The notes beneath the pieces were generated by a model that searched no databases, was not told the DNA's origin, and saw nothing but the letters and a program-made list of their open reading frames with translations. Source: an uncultured Roseiflexus sp. (lineage in GTDB: Bacteria > Chloroflexota > Chloroflexia > Chloroflexales > Roseiflexaceae). Taken from it: a stretch of 53,463 nt of DNA. Below, in pieces: positions 17,906-26,150 of the stretch (its first letter is position 1; each line of letters opens with the position of its first letter). A program made the position numbers and the translations under genes. Location of the stretch: positions 1 to 53,463 of the forward strand of contig CALGYB010000081.1 of assembly GCA_937935075.1 (NCBI GenBank), read 5' to 3'.

Positions 17906-18400
17906 CTAGTCGCGGAACAGGAGGTCAATCGTATCTTCCATCGAAGTGCGGAACGACGAGCCGAGCACATCGTCGCGCGCCTTTTGTTGCTCACGCACAC
18001 GCTCGAGAACCACACTCAGATCATCGGTGGCTTTCTTCGTCAGCACCTTCACCAGACCGATGTGCGTCCCTTTGTTGAAAATAATGCACAGTATCCACTG
18101 ATCTTCGATCAGCGAAATGAAAATATTCTCGCGCACACCCTGCGTAAACAACTGGCGGAAGTCTTTCTCGCGCAACAGTTTGGCAACCTCGCGCGAGGAG
18201 GCGAACGTACCGGCGATCAGCGCTCCCAGGGCGGTAATATCCTGGCGTGCAGCATCGCCCTGTGCCGTGATCACCTGGCCACTCTTGTCAAGGAGCAGGA
18301 CGTAATTGCCACCCGTATCTTCGGCAAGGCGCACCAGGCATTCTTCGATGACTTTGATCTCTTCAGCTGGAACTATCTGACTCGTAAGTTGTGGATCCAT
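17906..18400 (-). CDS. mglB: MglB-like Roadblock/LC7 domain protein
   Basis: A 164-residue protein with the alpha-beta Roadblock fold: helix IKVIEECLVRLAEDTGG, strand NYVLLLDKSGQVITAQGD, helix DITALGALIAGTFASSREVAKLL, then strands NIFISLIEDQWILCIIFN and a long helix. MglB homologues form dimers that stimulate MglA GTP hydrolysis. The C-terminus is charged and ends SMEDTIDLLFRD. The ATG at 18400 is preceded by GGAGAG; the upstream extension lacks the fold. It starts the mglB-mglA-DUF4388 operon. Confidence 0.88.
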   Translation of the reverse strand: MDPQLTSQIVPAEEIKVIEECLVRLAEDTGGNYVLLLDKSGQVITAQGDAARQDITALGALIAGTFASSREVAKLLREKDFRQLFTQGVRENIFISLIEDQWILCIIFNKGTHIGLVKVLTKKATDDLSVVLERVREQQKARDDVLGSSFRTSMEDTIDLLFRD

Positions 18401-18477
18401 GCGGCTCTCCACTCTGCGTGCGGCGGCCTGCACCGGGACAGGCATGTGCAGACTGTGCACCCGCCCTATCTTCCGCT

Positions 18478-18486
18478 ATTATAGCA
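18478..18486 (-). promoter_or_regulatory. Possible extended -10 promoter of the mglBA operon
   Basis: Read on the minus strand this is TGCTATAAT, a full extended -10 consensus. RNA would start near 18471. No good -35 is seen, which is acceptable for an extended -10 promoter. Confidence 0.5.
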
Positions 18487-18610
18487 TACCGCTCGTGCCG
18501 CAGACGGACCACTGCGCCTGCTGCGATGCGCGGACGTGTGGCGCGTCTGCTGCAGTCTACTCCCCATTATACTACACTGTCTCGAACCAGAACGTGATCG
18601 AAGCGATAAC

Positions 18611-18712
18611 AACGTGATTGCAGCATCGCTACATTTTGCGCTTGCGCTATGCTGCCCGATACCTATGTCGATTCGGATAATAATGTGATTGCAACATCGC
18701 TACACTTTGCGC
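18611..18712. repeat. Pair of 31-base direct repeats
   Basis: Copies at 18611-18641 and 18682-18712 begin AA(C/T)GTGATTGCA and continue with CATCGCTACA and TTTGCGC, with only a few differences; similarity extends several bases upstream (CGATAAC versus CGGATAAT). They sit between mglB and the small HTH gene. They could be remnants of a mobile element or paired protein-binding sites. Confidence 0.8.
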
Positions 18713-18713
18713 G

Positions 18714-18998
18714 TTATCCCTCATTATCATTGCGCTCGCGTTCTTTAGGAGGACGCCCCGTGCGAATGTTGCGCAGCGATTGGATGGTGGCTGCCAGCGC
18801 CCGATCCGCCCACCCGTAGATCGTCGGCCGACTCTTGCGCAGATCTTCGGCGATCTGAGTGACGTTGGTGCGATATTCCGGATCGAACGTCGCCAGGTTG
18901 ATGCGCGCCGATGCTACGATCTGTAAAATCTCTTCCTCACTCAGGTCGTGTTCGCGGATAAGTTTCCTGGCTCGCTTGCTGCTCAGATCGAGTCGCAT
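18714..18998 (-). CDS. Small helix-turn-helix protein, possibly a transposase N-terminal remnant
   Basis: A 94-residue, highly charged protein. The middle has a probable helix-turn-helix (TQIAEDLRKSRPTIYGWADR), followed by RNIRTGRPPKERERNDNEG. An N-terminal HTH ending in GRPPK is common in the first domain of transposase-like proteins, where a coiled coil and catalytic domain would follow; none follows here. The stop lies immediately beside a direct repeat (18682-18712). Either it is a small DNA-binding protein or the surviving start of a decayed element. Confidence 0.6.
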   Translation of the reverse strand: MRLDLSSKRARKLIREHDLSEEEILQIVASARINLATFDPEYRTNVTQIAEDLRKSRPTIYGWADRALAATIQSLRNIRTGRPPKERERNDNEG

Positions 18999-19250
18999 AG
19001 ATGCGCACCTTTACGCTCGCGCCCTGTATCCATATGCTGGCGGGCAGGCTCGTGACGGATGGTTTGTACAGTGTGATCATAGCATGAGGATAAACGGTTG
19101 TCCAGTGCTATTTGTAAACAGTAATCACCCAGCCGCGTGGTGCATGCAATTCGGGAAAGCCGATCAGGTAGCGGCTCATGCCACACCGCTTCACGCCGAA
19201 AACCTTTCCGAAACGTGACGACATGTAAGTATTAACAGTCCGTCGCCCTT
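18999..19250. other. Intergenic DNA between the HTH gene and the Hsp20 terminator
   Basis: I see no gene, repeat or strong promoter in these 252 bases. Confidence 0.4.
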
Positions 19251-19291
19251 AAAAAACCCTGCCTGCCGGCATGTGGATGCCGACAGGCAGG
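19251..19291 (-). terminator. Intrinsic terminator of the Hsp20 gene
   Basis: A 15-base-pair stem with one G-U type mismatch (19258-19272 and 19277-19291, loop of four) is followed on the minus strand by TTTTTT (19256-19251). It lies about 28 bases after the hsp20 stop. This is the clearest rho-independent terminator in the window. Confidence 0.93.
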
Positions 19292-19318
19292 GGGATCAGC
19301 CGATCCTGCGCAAAACGA

Positions 19319-19762
19319 TCAGTTGCTCGTCGGGTTGATCAGAATCCGGCGCGGCTTGACTTCCTCAGCCTTGGGGATCTCGAGCCGCAGCACGCCATTG
19401 TTCAGCGTTGCTTTGATGGCATCAGCCTTGACCGAGCGTGGCAGGGCAACCTGGCGCTGGAAGGCGCCATAGCGCCGCTCGATGCGATGATAGTTGCGCT
19501 TGCTCTCCTGCGACTCCTGCTTGATCTCGCCCTTGATCGTCAGCAGGTTGTTCTCGACCATCACTTCCAGGTCTTCGGGCTTCAACCCAGGCACCGCCGC
19601 CTCGACCAGATAGGCGTCCTCGGTCTCGCTCAGGTCAAGCGCCGGAACGAAGCCGCCCCGCGCCAGGTCCGGTCGCACAAAGCTTTCCTCGAACAACTGA
19701 TTCATCGCCTCACGCAGGGTCATCATTTCCTGGAAGGGATCCCAGCGAGTCAGGTTCGTCAT
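19319..19762 (-). CDS. Hsp20 small heat shock protein
   Basis: An ATP-independent holdase chaperone of the alpha-crystallin family, 147 residues. The start MTNLTRWDPFQEMMTLREAM is typical of bacterial class A Hsp20. The alpha-crystallin domain runs from about 45 to 138 with AYLVEAAVPGLKPEDLEV, LLTIKGE and the closing NNGVLRLEIPKAEE. The C-terminal anchoring motif is RRILI. The ATG at 19762 is chosen for AAGGAGGA before it. No CIRCE element is seen upstream. It diverges from a histidine kinase. Confidence 0.94.
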   Translation of the reverse strand: MTNLTRWDPFQEMMTLREAMNQLFEESFVRPDLARGGFVPALDLSETEDAYLVEAAVPGLKPEDLEVMVENNLLTIKGEIKQESQESKRNYHRIERRYGAFQRQVALPRSVKADAIKATLNNGVLRLEIPKAEEVKPRRILINPTSN

Positions 19763-19834
19763 GGCTTTATCCTCCTTTGTCAGGTCCATATGTTGCTGGA
19801 CGTTGCTGTGAGCGTCGTTGTTTGCTTGCTTCCG

Positions 19835-19864
19835 TTGAGCAGTATATGCGATGTGTGTTAGAAT
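19835..19864 (+). promoter_or_regulatory. Possible promoter of the kinase/response regulator operon
   Basis: TTGAGC (19835-19840) and TAGAAT (19859-19864) are 18 bases apart, upstream of the ATG at 19888. A start near 19871 would leave a leader of about 17 bases containing the GGAG. Confidence 0.45.
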
Positions 19865-19887
19865 GCCATCTACGGAGCGTTAGAACG

Positions 19888-21558
19888 ATGTTAGACCGGT
19901 ATGATCAACGTTTGCGGCAGCTGGAGTCGCTGTTGCGCGTGAGTCGTGCGATCACGGCACAACTCGATCTCACCAGTGTGCTCAATCTGGTGATCGAGGC
20001 GGCCGTCGATCTGCTCGCCGGCAGTTCGGGATTGATCGCTCTGCGCGACGATGACGGAACGACGCGCATTTATGCGGCATATGGTCTGGCACGTGACACC
20101 TGGCCCGCATTCGACGACCTGCTGGCGACGCCGCTGAGCGATCAGCAGGCGCTGGTGCACCACCTGCGCGAAGCAGGCGCCGGGATCGGGTTGCCATTAC
20201 GCCACGTCAGCGCCTTGCCGCTCGTGTTCCGCGGCGCGACAGTCGGGGTGATCTATGTCTTCCGTGCCGCCCTGAACGTCGAGTTTACCGCCGAAGAACA
20301 TCAACTCCTGACCGCATTCGCCGATCAGGCGGCGATTGCCGTCTCCAATGCGCGCCTGTTCCAGAGCGTTCTGCGCGAGAAACAGCATCTCGATGCGCTG
20401 ATCGAGAACAGCGCCGATGGCGTGATGATCCTCGATGAACGCTGGCGCATTGCCACCTTCAACCGCGCGATGGAACTGCTGACCGGCTGGAGCCGCGAGG
20501 AGGCGATCGGTCGCCCGTGCGCCGAGGTGCTGGCCATCCACACGCCGCAAGGCGCCAATCTCTGTCTGACCGATTGCCCGCTGCAACGGCAACCGTTCGA
20601 GCCGAATCCGGTCGCCGAAGGGTGGATCACAACCCGGGATGGACGGCGTCTCTATATCCAGAGTCGCTATGCAGCGCAGCGCAGCCCACAGGGCGCTTTT
20701 CTTGGCGCAATTGCGAATGTTCGTGATATTACCGAACAGAAGATCGAAGCCGAGATGCAGAACACATTCATCTCGGTCATCTCGCACGAACTGCGCACGC
20801 CGGTCAGCATCATCAAAGGATATGCCGAGACGCTGGCGCGCCAGGACGCGACATGGGATGCAGCGACCCTCCGCGAGGGATTGACCATCATCATCGAAGA
20901 GGCGGATCGCCTGGCGCAGCAGATCAACACGCTGCTGGAAGCCTCCCGTCTCCAGACGGACAGTATGCGCCTTGAGTTGAGCGACTGGTCGGTGCTCCCA
21001 CTCGCAGAGCGAGTCGTCGAACGCTTCGCGCCACAGGCCGGCGACCGGTTTACCTTCAAGATCGACATCCCCGCCGATTTTCCGCCGGTGCATGCCGATT
21101 ACGAACGCACGCGCACCGTCCTGGAGAATCTGGTCAGCAATGCGATCAAGTACAGCCCGAATGGCGGGTTGGTGCGGATTACAGCGCGGGTGAGCGGCGA
21201 TTTTGCGATCATCTCGGTGAGCGATCAGGGGATCGGCATACCGCTCGAAGAGCAGAAAAAACTCTTCCGCCGCTTCTATCGCGTTGATAACCGGCTGCGC
21301 CGTGAAACACAGGGAGCAGGGTTGGGATTGTTCCTCTCGCGGGTCATCGTCGAAGCGCAGGGTGGGCGAATCTGGGTCGATAGCCGTCCAGGGCGCGGGG
21401 CGCGTTTTTCGTTCACGATACCGCTGGCGACGCCGGTTCTGAGCGATCAGGCGACGCCGGACGAAACAGACACTGCCATATCCGGCGCGCATCCCGAACC
21501 GGTCGTAGAGGCGCTTCCCCGCGAGGAACCGCCGTTGCTCGAGGATCATGAGCGTTAA
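19888..21558 (+). CDS. GAF-PAS sensor histidine kinase
   Basis: A 556-residue soluble two-component sensor. Residues about 15-160 form a GAF domain, about 170-290 a PAS domain ([20 protein letters not shown]), then HisKA with [10 protein letters not shown] and phospho-acceptor His300. The ATPase domain has all boxes: [33 protein letters not shown] and [13 protein letters not shown]. It has no membrane segments, so it senses a cytosolic signal. The ATG at 19888 is chosen over upstream in-frame codons that do not fit the family. It is followed by an OmpR-type regulator 13 bases after its stop, its probable partner. Confidence 0.94.
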   Translation: MLDRYDQRLRQLESLLRVSRAITAQLDLTSVLNLVIEAAVDLLAGSSGLIALRDDDGTTRIYAAYGLARDTWPAFDDLLATPLSDQQALVHHLREAGAGIGLPLRHVSALPLVFRGATVGVIYVFRAALNVEFTAEEHQLLTAFADQAAIAVSNARLFQSVLREKQHLDALIENSADGVMILDERWRIATFNRAMELLTGWSREEAIGRPCAEVLAIHTPQGANLCLTDCPLQRQPFEPNPVAEGWITTRDGRRLYIQSRYAAQRSPQGAFLGAIANVRDITEQKIEAEMQNTFISVISHELRTPVSIIKGYAETLARQDATWDAATLREGLTIIIEEADRLAQQINTLLEASRLQTDSMRLELSDWSVLPLAERVVERFAPQAGDRFTFKIDIPADFPPVHADYERTRTVLENLVSNAIKYSPNGGLVRITARVSGDFAIISVSDQGIGIPLEEQKKLFRRFYRVDNRLRRETQGAGLGLFLSRVIVEAQGGRIWVDSRPGRGARFSFTIPLATPVLSDQATPDETDTAISGAHPEPVVEALPREEPPLLEDHER

Positions 21559-21571
21559 GGAAAGAGCGCAT

Positions 21572-22291
21572 ATGTCAGAACTGAAAGACAAGTTAATCCT
21601 CGTCGTCGATGACGAGCCGCGCATGGTCAACTTCATGCGCATGAACCTGGAACTCGAAGGATGCCGGGTGATCAGCGCATCGAACGGTCGTGAGGCGCTG
21701 GAAAAGGTGCGCGACGAAATGCCGGACGTGGTGCTGCTCGATATCATGATGCCGGTGATGGATGGCTTCGAGACGCTGCGCCGCTTGCGACAGGCATCAT
21801 CAGTGCCGGTGCTGGTGCTGACTGCGAAAGATGACGAAGAGGACCGCATCAAAGGGTTAGAACTGGGCGCCGATGACTATATTGGCAAACCCTTCAGTCA
21901 TCGGGAACTGGTCAGTCGCATTCGCGCGGTGCTGCGACGTCATTACACCCCGCCGCCAGCGCCACAGACGCTGGTCAGGGTCGATGATCGGCTCCAGATC
22001 GATTTTGCCCGGCGCGAGGTGCTGGTCAATGGCGAACGGGTCAACCTGCGTCCGACGGAGTATCGGCTCCTGTACCATCTGGTGCAGAATGCGGGGTATG
22101 TTATGACCCACGAGCAACTTCTGAGCAAGGTGTGGGGACCGGAATATCGCGATGAGACCCACTATCTGAGGCTCTATATCACCTATCTGCGTCAGAAGAT
22201 CGAGGAAGACCCGGCAAATCCGAAGTACATCCTGACCGAACGCGGCATCGGGTACCGTTTTGTCGATTTCAAGCGCGAGGAGCACGGATGA
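21572..22291 (+). CDS. OmpR/PhoB-type response regulator
   Basis: A 239-residue regulator paired with the kinase just upstream. The receiver domain has the acidic pair VVDDEP, phospho-acceptor Asp57 in LLDIMMP, the Thr in LVLTAK and the Lys in YIGKPF. The C-terminal winged helix (about 135-235) ends [15 protein letters not shown], typical of the family. The ATG at 21572 follows AAGGAAAGAG; an in-frame start at 21548 would overlap the kinase. The stop is directly followed by a GAGGCGA repeat array. Confidence 0.95.
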   Translation: MSELKDKLILVVDDEPRMVNFMRMNLELEGCRVISASNGREALEKVRDEMPDVVLLDIMMPVMDGFETLRRLRQASSVPVLVLTAKDDEEDRIKGLELGADDYIGKPFSHRELVSRIRAVLRRHYTPPPAPQTLVRVDDRLQIDFARREVLVNGERVNLRPTEYRLLYHLVQNAGYVMTHEQLLSKVWGPEYRDETHYLRLYITYLRQKIEEDPANPKYILTERGIGYRFVDFKREEHG

Positions 22292-22455
22292 GGCGAGAGG
22301 CGAGAGGCGAGAGGCGAGAGGCGAGAGGCGAGAGGTGCGAGGCGAGAGGCGAGAGGCGAGAGGCGAGAGGCGAGAGGTGCGAGGCGAGAGGCGAGAGGTG
22401 CGAGGCGAGAGGCGAGAGGCGAGAGGCGAGAGGCGAGAGGTGCGAGGCGAGAGGG
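22292..22455. repeat. GAGGCGA tandem repeat array
   Basis: About 160 bases are made of a 7-base unit GAGGCGA repeated over twenty times, with regular interruptions GAGGTGCGA roughly every 24-60 bases. It begins at the response regulator stop. The array is open in several frames and would encode Arg/Glu/Gly repeats, but lacks a ribosome binding site, so I treat it as a simple repeat. Confidence 0.95.
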
Positions 22456-22481
22456 TTGCAGGTTACAGGTGGGAAGGCTCT

Positions 22482-22504
22482 TCTAACCCCTAACCCCTAA
22501 CCCT
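22482..22504. repeat. CCCCTAA repeat at the scpA 3' end
   Basis: Three copies of CTAACCCCTAACCCCTAACC-type sequence form the last codons and stop of scpA on the minus strand. Related copies lie at 12511-12526 and 27267-27297. Confidence 0.8.
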
Positions 22505-23271
22505 TCTCCCGGTTCTCGGGTCTCACTTCCTGGTTCTTCTTTCCCAAACAACACTCCCCGCCGGATCACAATGACCCCGAACACTCCGGTTTGTTCGACC
22601 ACAATGGCGTGGCGCTTCCACAATTCCAGCACAGCCCAGAACGCCACGACGATCTCGACGCGCTGTGCGGCAAGGGGGATGATTTCCTCGAATGCAATCC
22701 ACGGACGCGCCTGTAAGCGGGAGCGAATGCGGTCGATCATCTCGCCGACGGTGATGAGTTTTGGCGCCGGCAGCGCGACAGGCGGCGGATCGAGCGGCAG
22801 CATCAACTGCCTGCGACGTTGCATAGCGGCAATCAGATCGGCGACGGTATGGTCGAGCCGTGCAAGGCGGGGCGCCGGCGGCGGAGCAAGCCGTGCATAC
22901 ATGCGTCGGCCCTCGGCGAGACGCAGCAGCGACGCCAGTTGCCGGAAACGCTGATACTCCTGCAACTGACGCACCAGCGCATTGCCTTCATCGTCGGGTT
23001 CCTGGTCGCTGACGACTGAGAGACGCGGCAGCAACGCCCGCGACTTCAACAGCAGCAGGCGCGCCGCCACAACCAGAAATGCCGAGAGCGACGCCGGATC
23101 CGGCGCGTCTATCGCACGCACGTGGGCAAGGTACTGATCGGCGACGTGCGCCAGCGCGACGCTGGTCACATCAAGTTCCTCGCGTTCGATCAAGCGCAAC
23201 AGCAGATCGAGAGGACCTTCGAAGACCGGCAGCGTCACGGTGTAATCGATCGACCCGATGAACATCGCCAT
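22483..23271 (-). CDS. scpA: Segregation and condensation protein A
   Basis: ScpA is the kleisin subunit that bridges the SMC dimer with ScpB for chromosome segregation. The 262-residue protein has the N-terminal VFEGPLDLLLRLIEREELDV, the helix AAYLVVAARLLLLKSRAL-like stretch (FLVVAARLLLLKSRALLP) and the C-terminal winged helix WIAFEEIIPLA then VAFWAVLELWKRHAIVVEQ. Its ATG overlaps the end of the HD gene (TGAATGGCGATG), showing translational coupling. The last 20 residues are encoded by intergenic-type repeats and the stop lies inside a TTAGGGG repeat, so the C-terminal tail is probably not conserved. scpB is not in this window. Confidence 0.93.
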   Translation of the reverse strand: MAMFIGSIDYTVTLPVFEGPLDLLLRLIEREELDVTSVALAHVADQYLAHVRAIDAPDPASLSAFLVVAARLLLLKSRALLPRLSVVSDQEPDDEGNALVRQLQEYQRFRQLASLLRLAEGRRMYARLAPPPAPRLARLDHTVADLIAAMQRRRQLMLPLDPPPVALPAPKLITVGEMIDRIRSRLQARPWIAFEEIIPLAAQRVEIVVAFWAVLELWKRHAIVVEQTGVFGVIVIRRGVLFGKEEPGSETREPGEGLGVRG

Positions 23272-23787
23272 TCAGTTTGCATCGTCTGCTGCATGTAGCG
23301 CATTTGTAAATGGCGTAACACGTCGCTCTGCATAGTCGCGCAGGATCTGCACGACTGCCGGATGACTGCCGGCAGCTTCGGCGTAGGCCACACTGCGCCT
23401 TTCGTGAGAGGCATGGAGCGCAAATGGATAGAGTAAACCGCGCCCATCACGCGCTGCGCGCTCATACAGGTCAGGCGCATAGTGTTGCATCACCACAATC
23501 AATCCGTAGTAGAGCAGAGGGATCGTGCGGCCCTCCTCATCGACCTTGCCGCAATCGTGGAGCAATGCCGCCTGCAGGAGATATGGGTCAGCGTGACCTG
23601 CGCGCATCAGCGCGTGATAAACATCGAGGCTATGGCGCTGAACGAACCGCGGCATCCGCTCAAAGAGGAGCAATTGCGGGTCGCTCAGCACACGCACCAG
23701 CAGCACTCGTTCTTCAAGATGAATGATAGCGATCAGGGCTGAGATGAACTGCCGGATCCGGTAGAACCACCGTTGTCGTGACAACAA
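23272..23787 (-). CDS. HD-domain phosphohydrolase-like protein
   Basis: A 171-residue protein. The metal-binding HD pattern is seen as RHSLDVYHAL, then LLQAALLHDCGKVDEEG (the HD pair), and a later conserved Asp near the C-terminus (LRDYAERR). HD proteins hydrolyse phosphoesters such as nucleotides or cyclic dinucleotides; the substrate is unknown here. It lies directly before scpA with overlapping stop/start, so both are made from one message. Confidence 0.85.
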   Translation of the reverse strand: MLSRQRWFYRIRQFISALIAIIHLEERVLLVRVLSDPQLLLFERMPRFVQRHSLDVYHALMRAGHADPYLLQAALLHDCGKVDEEGRTIPLLYYGLIVVMQHYAPDLYERAARDGRGLLYPFALHASHERRSVAYAEAAGSHPAVVQILRDYAERRVTPFTNALHAADDAN

Positions 23788-23817
23788 TGGATGTACTCCC
23801 GACCGTTCATCTCTGGA

Positions 23818-24099
23818 CTATATGATCTCATCGATCTGCGCTGCCAGGTCGAAATCCTTGCGGGTCAAACCGCCTGCGTCATGCGTGCTCAGGCTGAGTG
23901 TTACTTTTCGCCAGCGAACGTCGATATCGGGATGATGCCCTGCGGCTTCGGCGAGGAACGCAACATTGACGACGAATGCAATAGCGGATGGAAATGAGGG
24001 GAGTTGAAAGGTCTTGCGAATTTCGTTCCCCTGACGAGTCCATCCGGTCAGGTCGCCGAGACGCTCTTCGATCTCGGCGTCATTCAGCAGGTCTGCCAT
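23818..24099 (-). CDS. Pterin-4a-carbinolamine dehydratase
   Basis: A 93-residue protein that dehydrates 4a-hydroxytetrahydropterin, recycling the cofactor of aromatic amino acid hydroxylases or acting in molybdopterin-related metabolism. The family pattern is complete: WTRQGNEIRKTFQLPSF, FVVNVAFLAEAAGHHPDIDV (the His-His-Pro active site) and LSTHDAGGLTRKDFDLA. The ATG at 24099 follows AAGGAGAG. It lies upstream of the HD-scpA pair on the same strand, 30 bases away, and is likely in that operon. Confidence 0.94.
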   Translation of the reverse strand: MADLLNDAEIEERLGDLTGWTRQGNEIRKTFQLPSFPSAIAFVVNVAFLAEAAGHHPDIDVRWRKVTLSLSTHDAGGLTRKDFDLAAQIDEII

Positions 24100-24390
24100 G
24101 AATACTCTCCTTACATCCACGAACGATGCGAAACGACCGGTTCGATCCTATCGCATCTTTCATTTTCAGGACACACGTTTTGTGAGACACTCCCCGAAAC
24201 AGCAGATGGCGATGGATGACGCCACGTGCCCACTCACAGTATACCAGGAGTTGCACAGAACAGAGTCAAGTCCTGATTCAACGAGATGTTGCACAATACT
24301 TGCCCCTGGTGACCGTCTTGCGGCGGACGTTGGCTTCGACAGGCTCAGCCGCCGTCTGCCGCTCCAAGTTCTCACACGAACGTGCGGTCA

Positions 24391-24440
24391 GTTCGCCCGG
24401 CGGCTGAAGCCGCGGGCTGCGGTTGCCAAGCCTGCGCGAT
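24391..24440 (+). repeat. REP-like interspersed repeat, copy 2
   Basis: It shares CCGGCGGCTGAAGCCGC and the GCCTGCGC end with the inverted copy at 8743-8806. Confidence 0.65.
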
Positions 24441-24465
24441 CCTGATCTGTGCATTGAACACAACG

Positions 24466-24487
24466 CCCTCTGTTGGGCAACAGAGGG
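24466..24487 (-). terminator. Probable terminator hairpin of the rpoD transcript
   Basis: CCCTCTGTTG and CAACAGAGGG form a perfect 10-base stem with a 2-base loop, 24 bases after the rpoD stop on the minus strand. The following sequence, CGTTGTGTT, is only moderately T-rich, so the call rests mainly on the stem and position. Confidence 0.6.
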
Positions 24488-24510
24488 ACGTATAGACCGG
24501 GGAATCTGCA

Positions 24511-25692
24511 TCAATCGAGATAACCGCGCAACTTCTTGCCGAGGTGGGGATGGCGCAATTTCCGCAGCGCCACGGCTTCGATCTGACGAATTCGCTCACG
24601 GGTAATGCCGAACTCCGTGCCCACTTCCTCGAGTGTGCGGTAACGACCATCCTTCAGCCCATAGCGCAACTGGATAATCTTCCGTTCACGCTCAGGGAGT
24701 TTTTGAAGCACCTCTTCGAGTTGCTCACGCAGCATCGACGAAGCAGCAGCCTCGGCAGGGGTCGAGATACGATCATCCTCGATAAAGTCGCCCATACGGC
24801 CTTCGCCTTCCTGACCCACCGGCATTTCCAGCGAAAGCGGGTGCATCGACGCTTCCAGGGTGCGGCGCACTTTCGTCGAACTGATGCCCATCGCATCGGC
24901 AATCTCTTCCGGGGTCGGTTCGCGCTGCATCATCTGCTGGAGTTTATGCGAGGCGCGCTTGACCTGACTGATCGCTTCGCCCATATGCACCGGCAGGCGA
25001 ATGGTGCGGCTCTGGTCGGCGATAGCGCGCGTGATCGCCTGGCGGATCCACCATGTTGCGTAGGTGGAGAACTTGTGCCCTTTGGTGTAGTCGAATTTTT
25101 CGACTGCGCGCATGAGGCCGATATTTCCTTCCTGCACCAGGTCCATCATCGTCAGCCCATACGATGTATATTTTTTGGCAATCGAGACGACCAGACGCAG
25201 ATTGGCCTGGATCAGGTGCTGACGCGCTTCGTTCCCCTGCGCAACCTGCTGTTCGTACATCAAGCGCTCCTGCCAGGAGCTGTACTCCTCGCATTCGAGC
25301 GCTCGCCGGGCGCGATGTCCGGCCTCCATCGCTTTTGCCAGCATCACTTCCTGCTCTGCCGACAACAATGGAACCTGTCCGATCTCCTGCAGGTACATTC
25401 GAACCGGATCATCGAGCGCCACATCGGTCAGGTCCGGCATTTCCGTCAGCAGTTCATCATCGCCGGCCGCACCATGGTCGCTCATATCGAGCGGGGTTTC
25501 GACTACCCGAATGCCTTCTGCCTGGAGTGATGCGTACAGTTGATCAACATCGGCGACGTGATGCTCGGGCTGCGGGAGGGCTTCGAGGATTTCGTTATAG
25601 GTGAGGTATCCACGTGTGCGCCCAATGTCGAGCAGATACTCAATCGCCGGCGCCCACGCCTGTTGTGTCTGTTCCACGATCTCGGTGGTCAT
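24511..25692 (-). CDS. rpoD: Primary sigma-70 factor of RNA polymerase
   Basis: A 393-residue group 1 sigma factor. Region 1.2 is [21 protein letters not shown], region 2 contains [16 protein letters not shown] and [18 protein letters not shown], region 3 is [15 protein letters not shown], and region 4 ends [15 protein letters not shown]-like ([20 protein letters not shown]). A shortened region 1.1-like part ([20 protein letters not shown]) precedes. The ATG at 25692 follows GAGAAGG and removes 9 residues from the longest frame. It has its own strong promoter at 25880-25908 and a leader of about 180 bases with a stable hairpin. Confidence 0.95.
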   Translation of the reverse strand: MTTEIVEQTQQAWAPAIEYLLDIGRTRGYLTYNEILEALPQPEHHVADVDQLYASLQAEGIRVVETPLDMSDHGAAGDDELLTEMPDLTDVALDDPVRMYLQEIGQVPLLSAEQEVMLAKAMEAGHRARRALECEEYSSWQERLMYEQQVAQGNEARQHLIQANLRLVVSIAKKYTSYGLTMMDLVQEGNIGLMRAVEKFDYTKGHKFSTYATWWIRQAITRAIADQSRTIRLPVHMGEAISQVKRASHKLQQMMQREPTPEEIADAMGISSTKVRRTLEASMHPLSLEMPVGQEGEGRMGDFIEDDRISTPAEAAASSMLREQLEEVLQKLPERERKIIQLRYGLKDGRYRTLEEVGTEFGITRERIRQIEAVALRKLRHPHLGKKLRGYLD

Positions 25693-25796
25693 GGATTTGC
25701 CTTCTCGTGTTGACTTCACTAGCGGCCATGCAAAGGACCTCCCCTTGCAGACCTTGCGAATAACAACTGTAGGAAAGGGTTATCTGGCAACAAGAC

Positions 25797-25825
25797 GGGG
25801 CTAAGAGTAAACGACTCTAAGCCCC
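25797..25825 (-). promoter_or_regulatory. Stem-loop in the rpoD leader
   Basis: GGGGCTAAGAGT (25797-25808) and ACTCTAAGCCCC (25814-25825) pair over 12 positions with a single mismatch and a 5-base loop. It lies within the predicted rpoD 5' leader, about 50 bases after the predicted start point. No T-run directly follows. A regulatory or mRNA-stability element is inferred. Confidence 0.6.
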
Positions 25826-25879
25826 CAACTTCATTGCCTGACCAAAGCGCAAGCCTGGCGCTCTGTTGTTTCTTGCGCT

Positions 25880-25908
25880 ACTATACATTAGCAAGTGGTT
25901 AAAGTCAA
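25880..25908 (-). promoter_or_regulatory. Promoter of rpoD
   Basis: On the minus strand TTGACT (25908-25903) and TATAGT (25885-25880) are 17 bases apart. The start point would lie near 25873, about 180 bases before the ATG at 25692. Two DnaA-box-like nine-mers, TTATCCACG (25914-25922) and TTGTCCACA (25938-25946), lie just upstream of the -35. Confidence 0.85.
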
Positions 25909-26150
25909 CCCCCTTATCCACGGATGTTATAAACACTTTGTCCACAATGTTCACAGCTATGACTATCACGACGCGCCGGATTGGGTCATCGGGGTGCTGG
26001 AGCGAATTCAGGCGTCGCCTGAACAGTCTCGTGCGCTCGCCATGACAGAATACAGTAGCGCGTAGATGCAGTTCGGCAGGCTCACCGCAACGAGGAGTAG
26101 AACGATGCAGTTATTATAATTGGAGCGAGTTACAACACCGGAGTCACATC

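Larger units (their letters stand above)
18401..18713. other. Intergenic region between mglB and a small HTH gene, with a direct repeat
   Basis: No gene is seen. TGCTATAAT on the minus strand (18486-18478) is a possible extended -10 promoter of mglBA, with a leader of about 70 bases. Two 31-base direct repeats lie at 18611-18641 and 18682-18712, the second ending just at the HTH gene stop. Confidence 0.6.
24100..24510. other. Intergenic region with two repeat types and a hairpin after the sigma factor gene
   Basis: No gene is seen in these 411 bases. GGCTTCGACAGGCTCAGCC lies at 24332-24350, a REP-like copy at 24391-24440, and a perfect 10-base stem hairpin at 24466-24487, likely the end of the rpoD transcript. 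Confidence 0.6.
25693..26150. other. Divergent intergenic region between rpoD and pyrF
   Basis: Besides the rpoD promoter and leader hairpin, it has a perfect 8-1-8 palindrome, TTCAGGCG-T-CGCCTGAA, at 26007-26023, and TATAAT at 26115-26120 without a good -35, which may serve pyrF. I see no gene. Confidence 0.6.

Noticed and set aside
19763-19887. CIRCE heat-shock operator before hsp20
   Set aside because: No TTAGCACTC-N9-GAGTGCTAA sequence or close variant is present.
20197-21852. 551-residue minus-strand open frame opposite the histidine kinase and regulator
   Set aside because: It lies antisense to a kinase with all family motifs. Its own translation has no recognisable domain, and long antisense frames are expected in GC-rich DNA.
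22292-22455. CRISPR array
   Set aside because: The unit is only 7 bases, directly repeated without unique spacers.
22288-22500. 70-78-residue Arg/Glu-rich frames in the GAGGCGA array
   Set aside because: They are open only because the repeat has no stops; no start signal.
25914-25946. Replication origin from two DnaA-like boxes
   Set aside because: Only two imperfect boxes, no AT-rich unwinding region and no dnaA or dnaN nearby.
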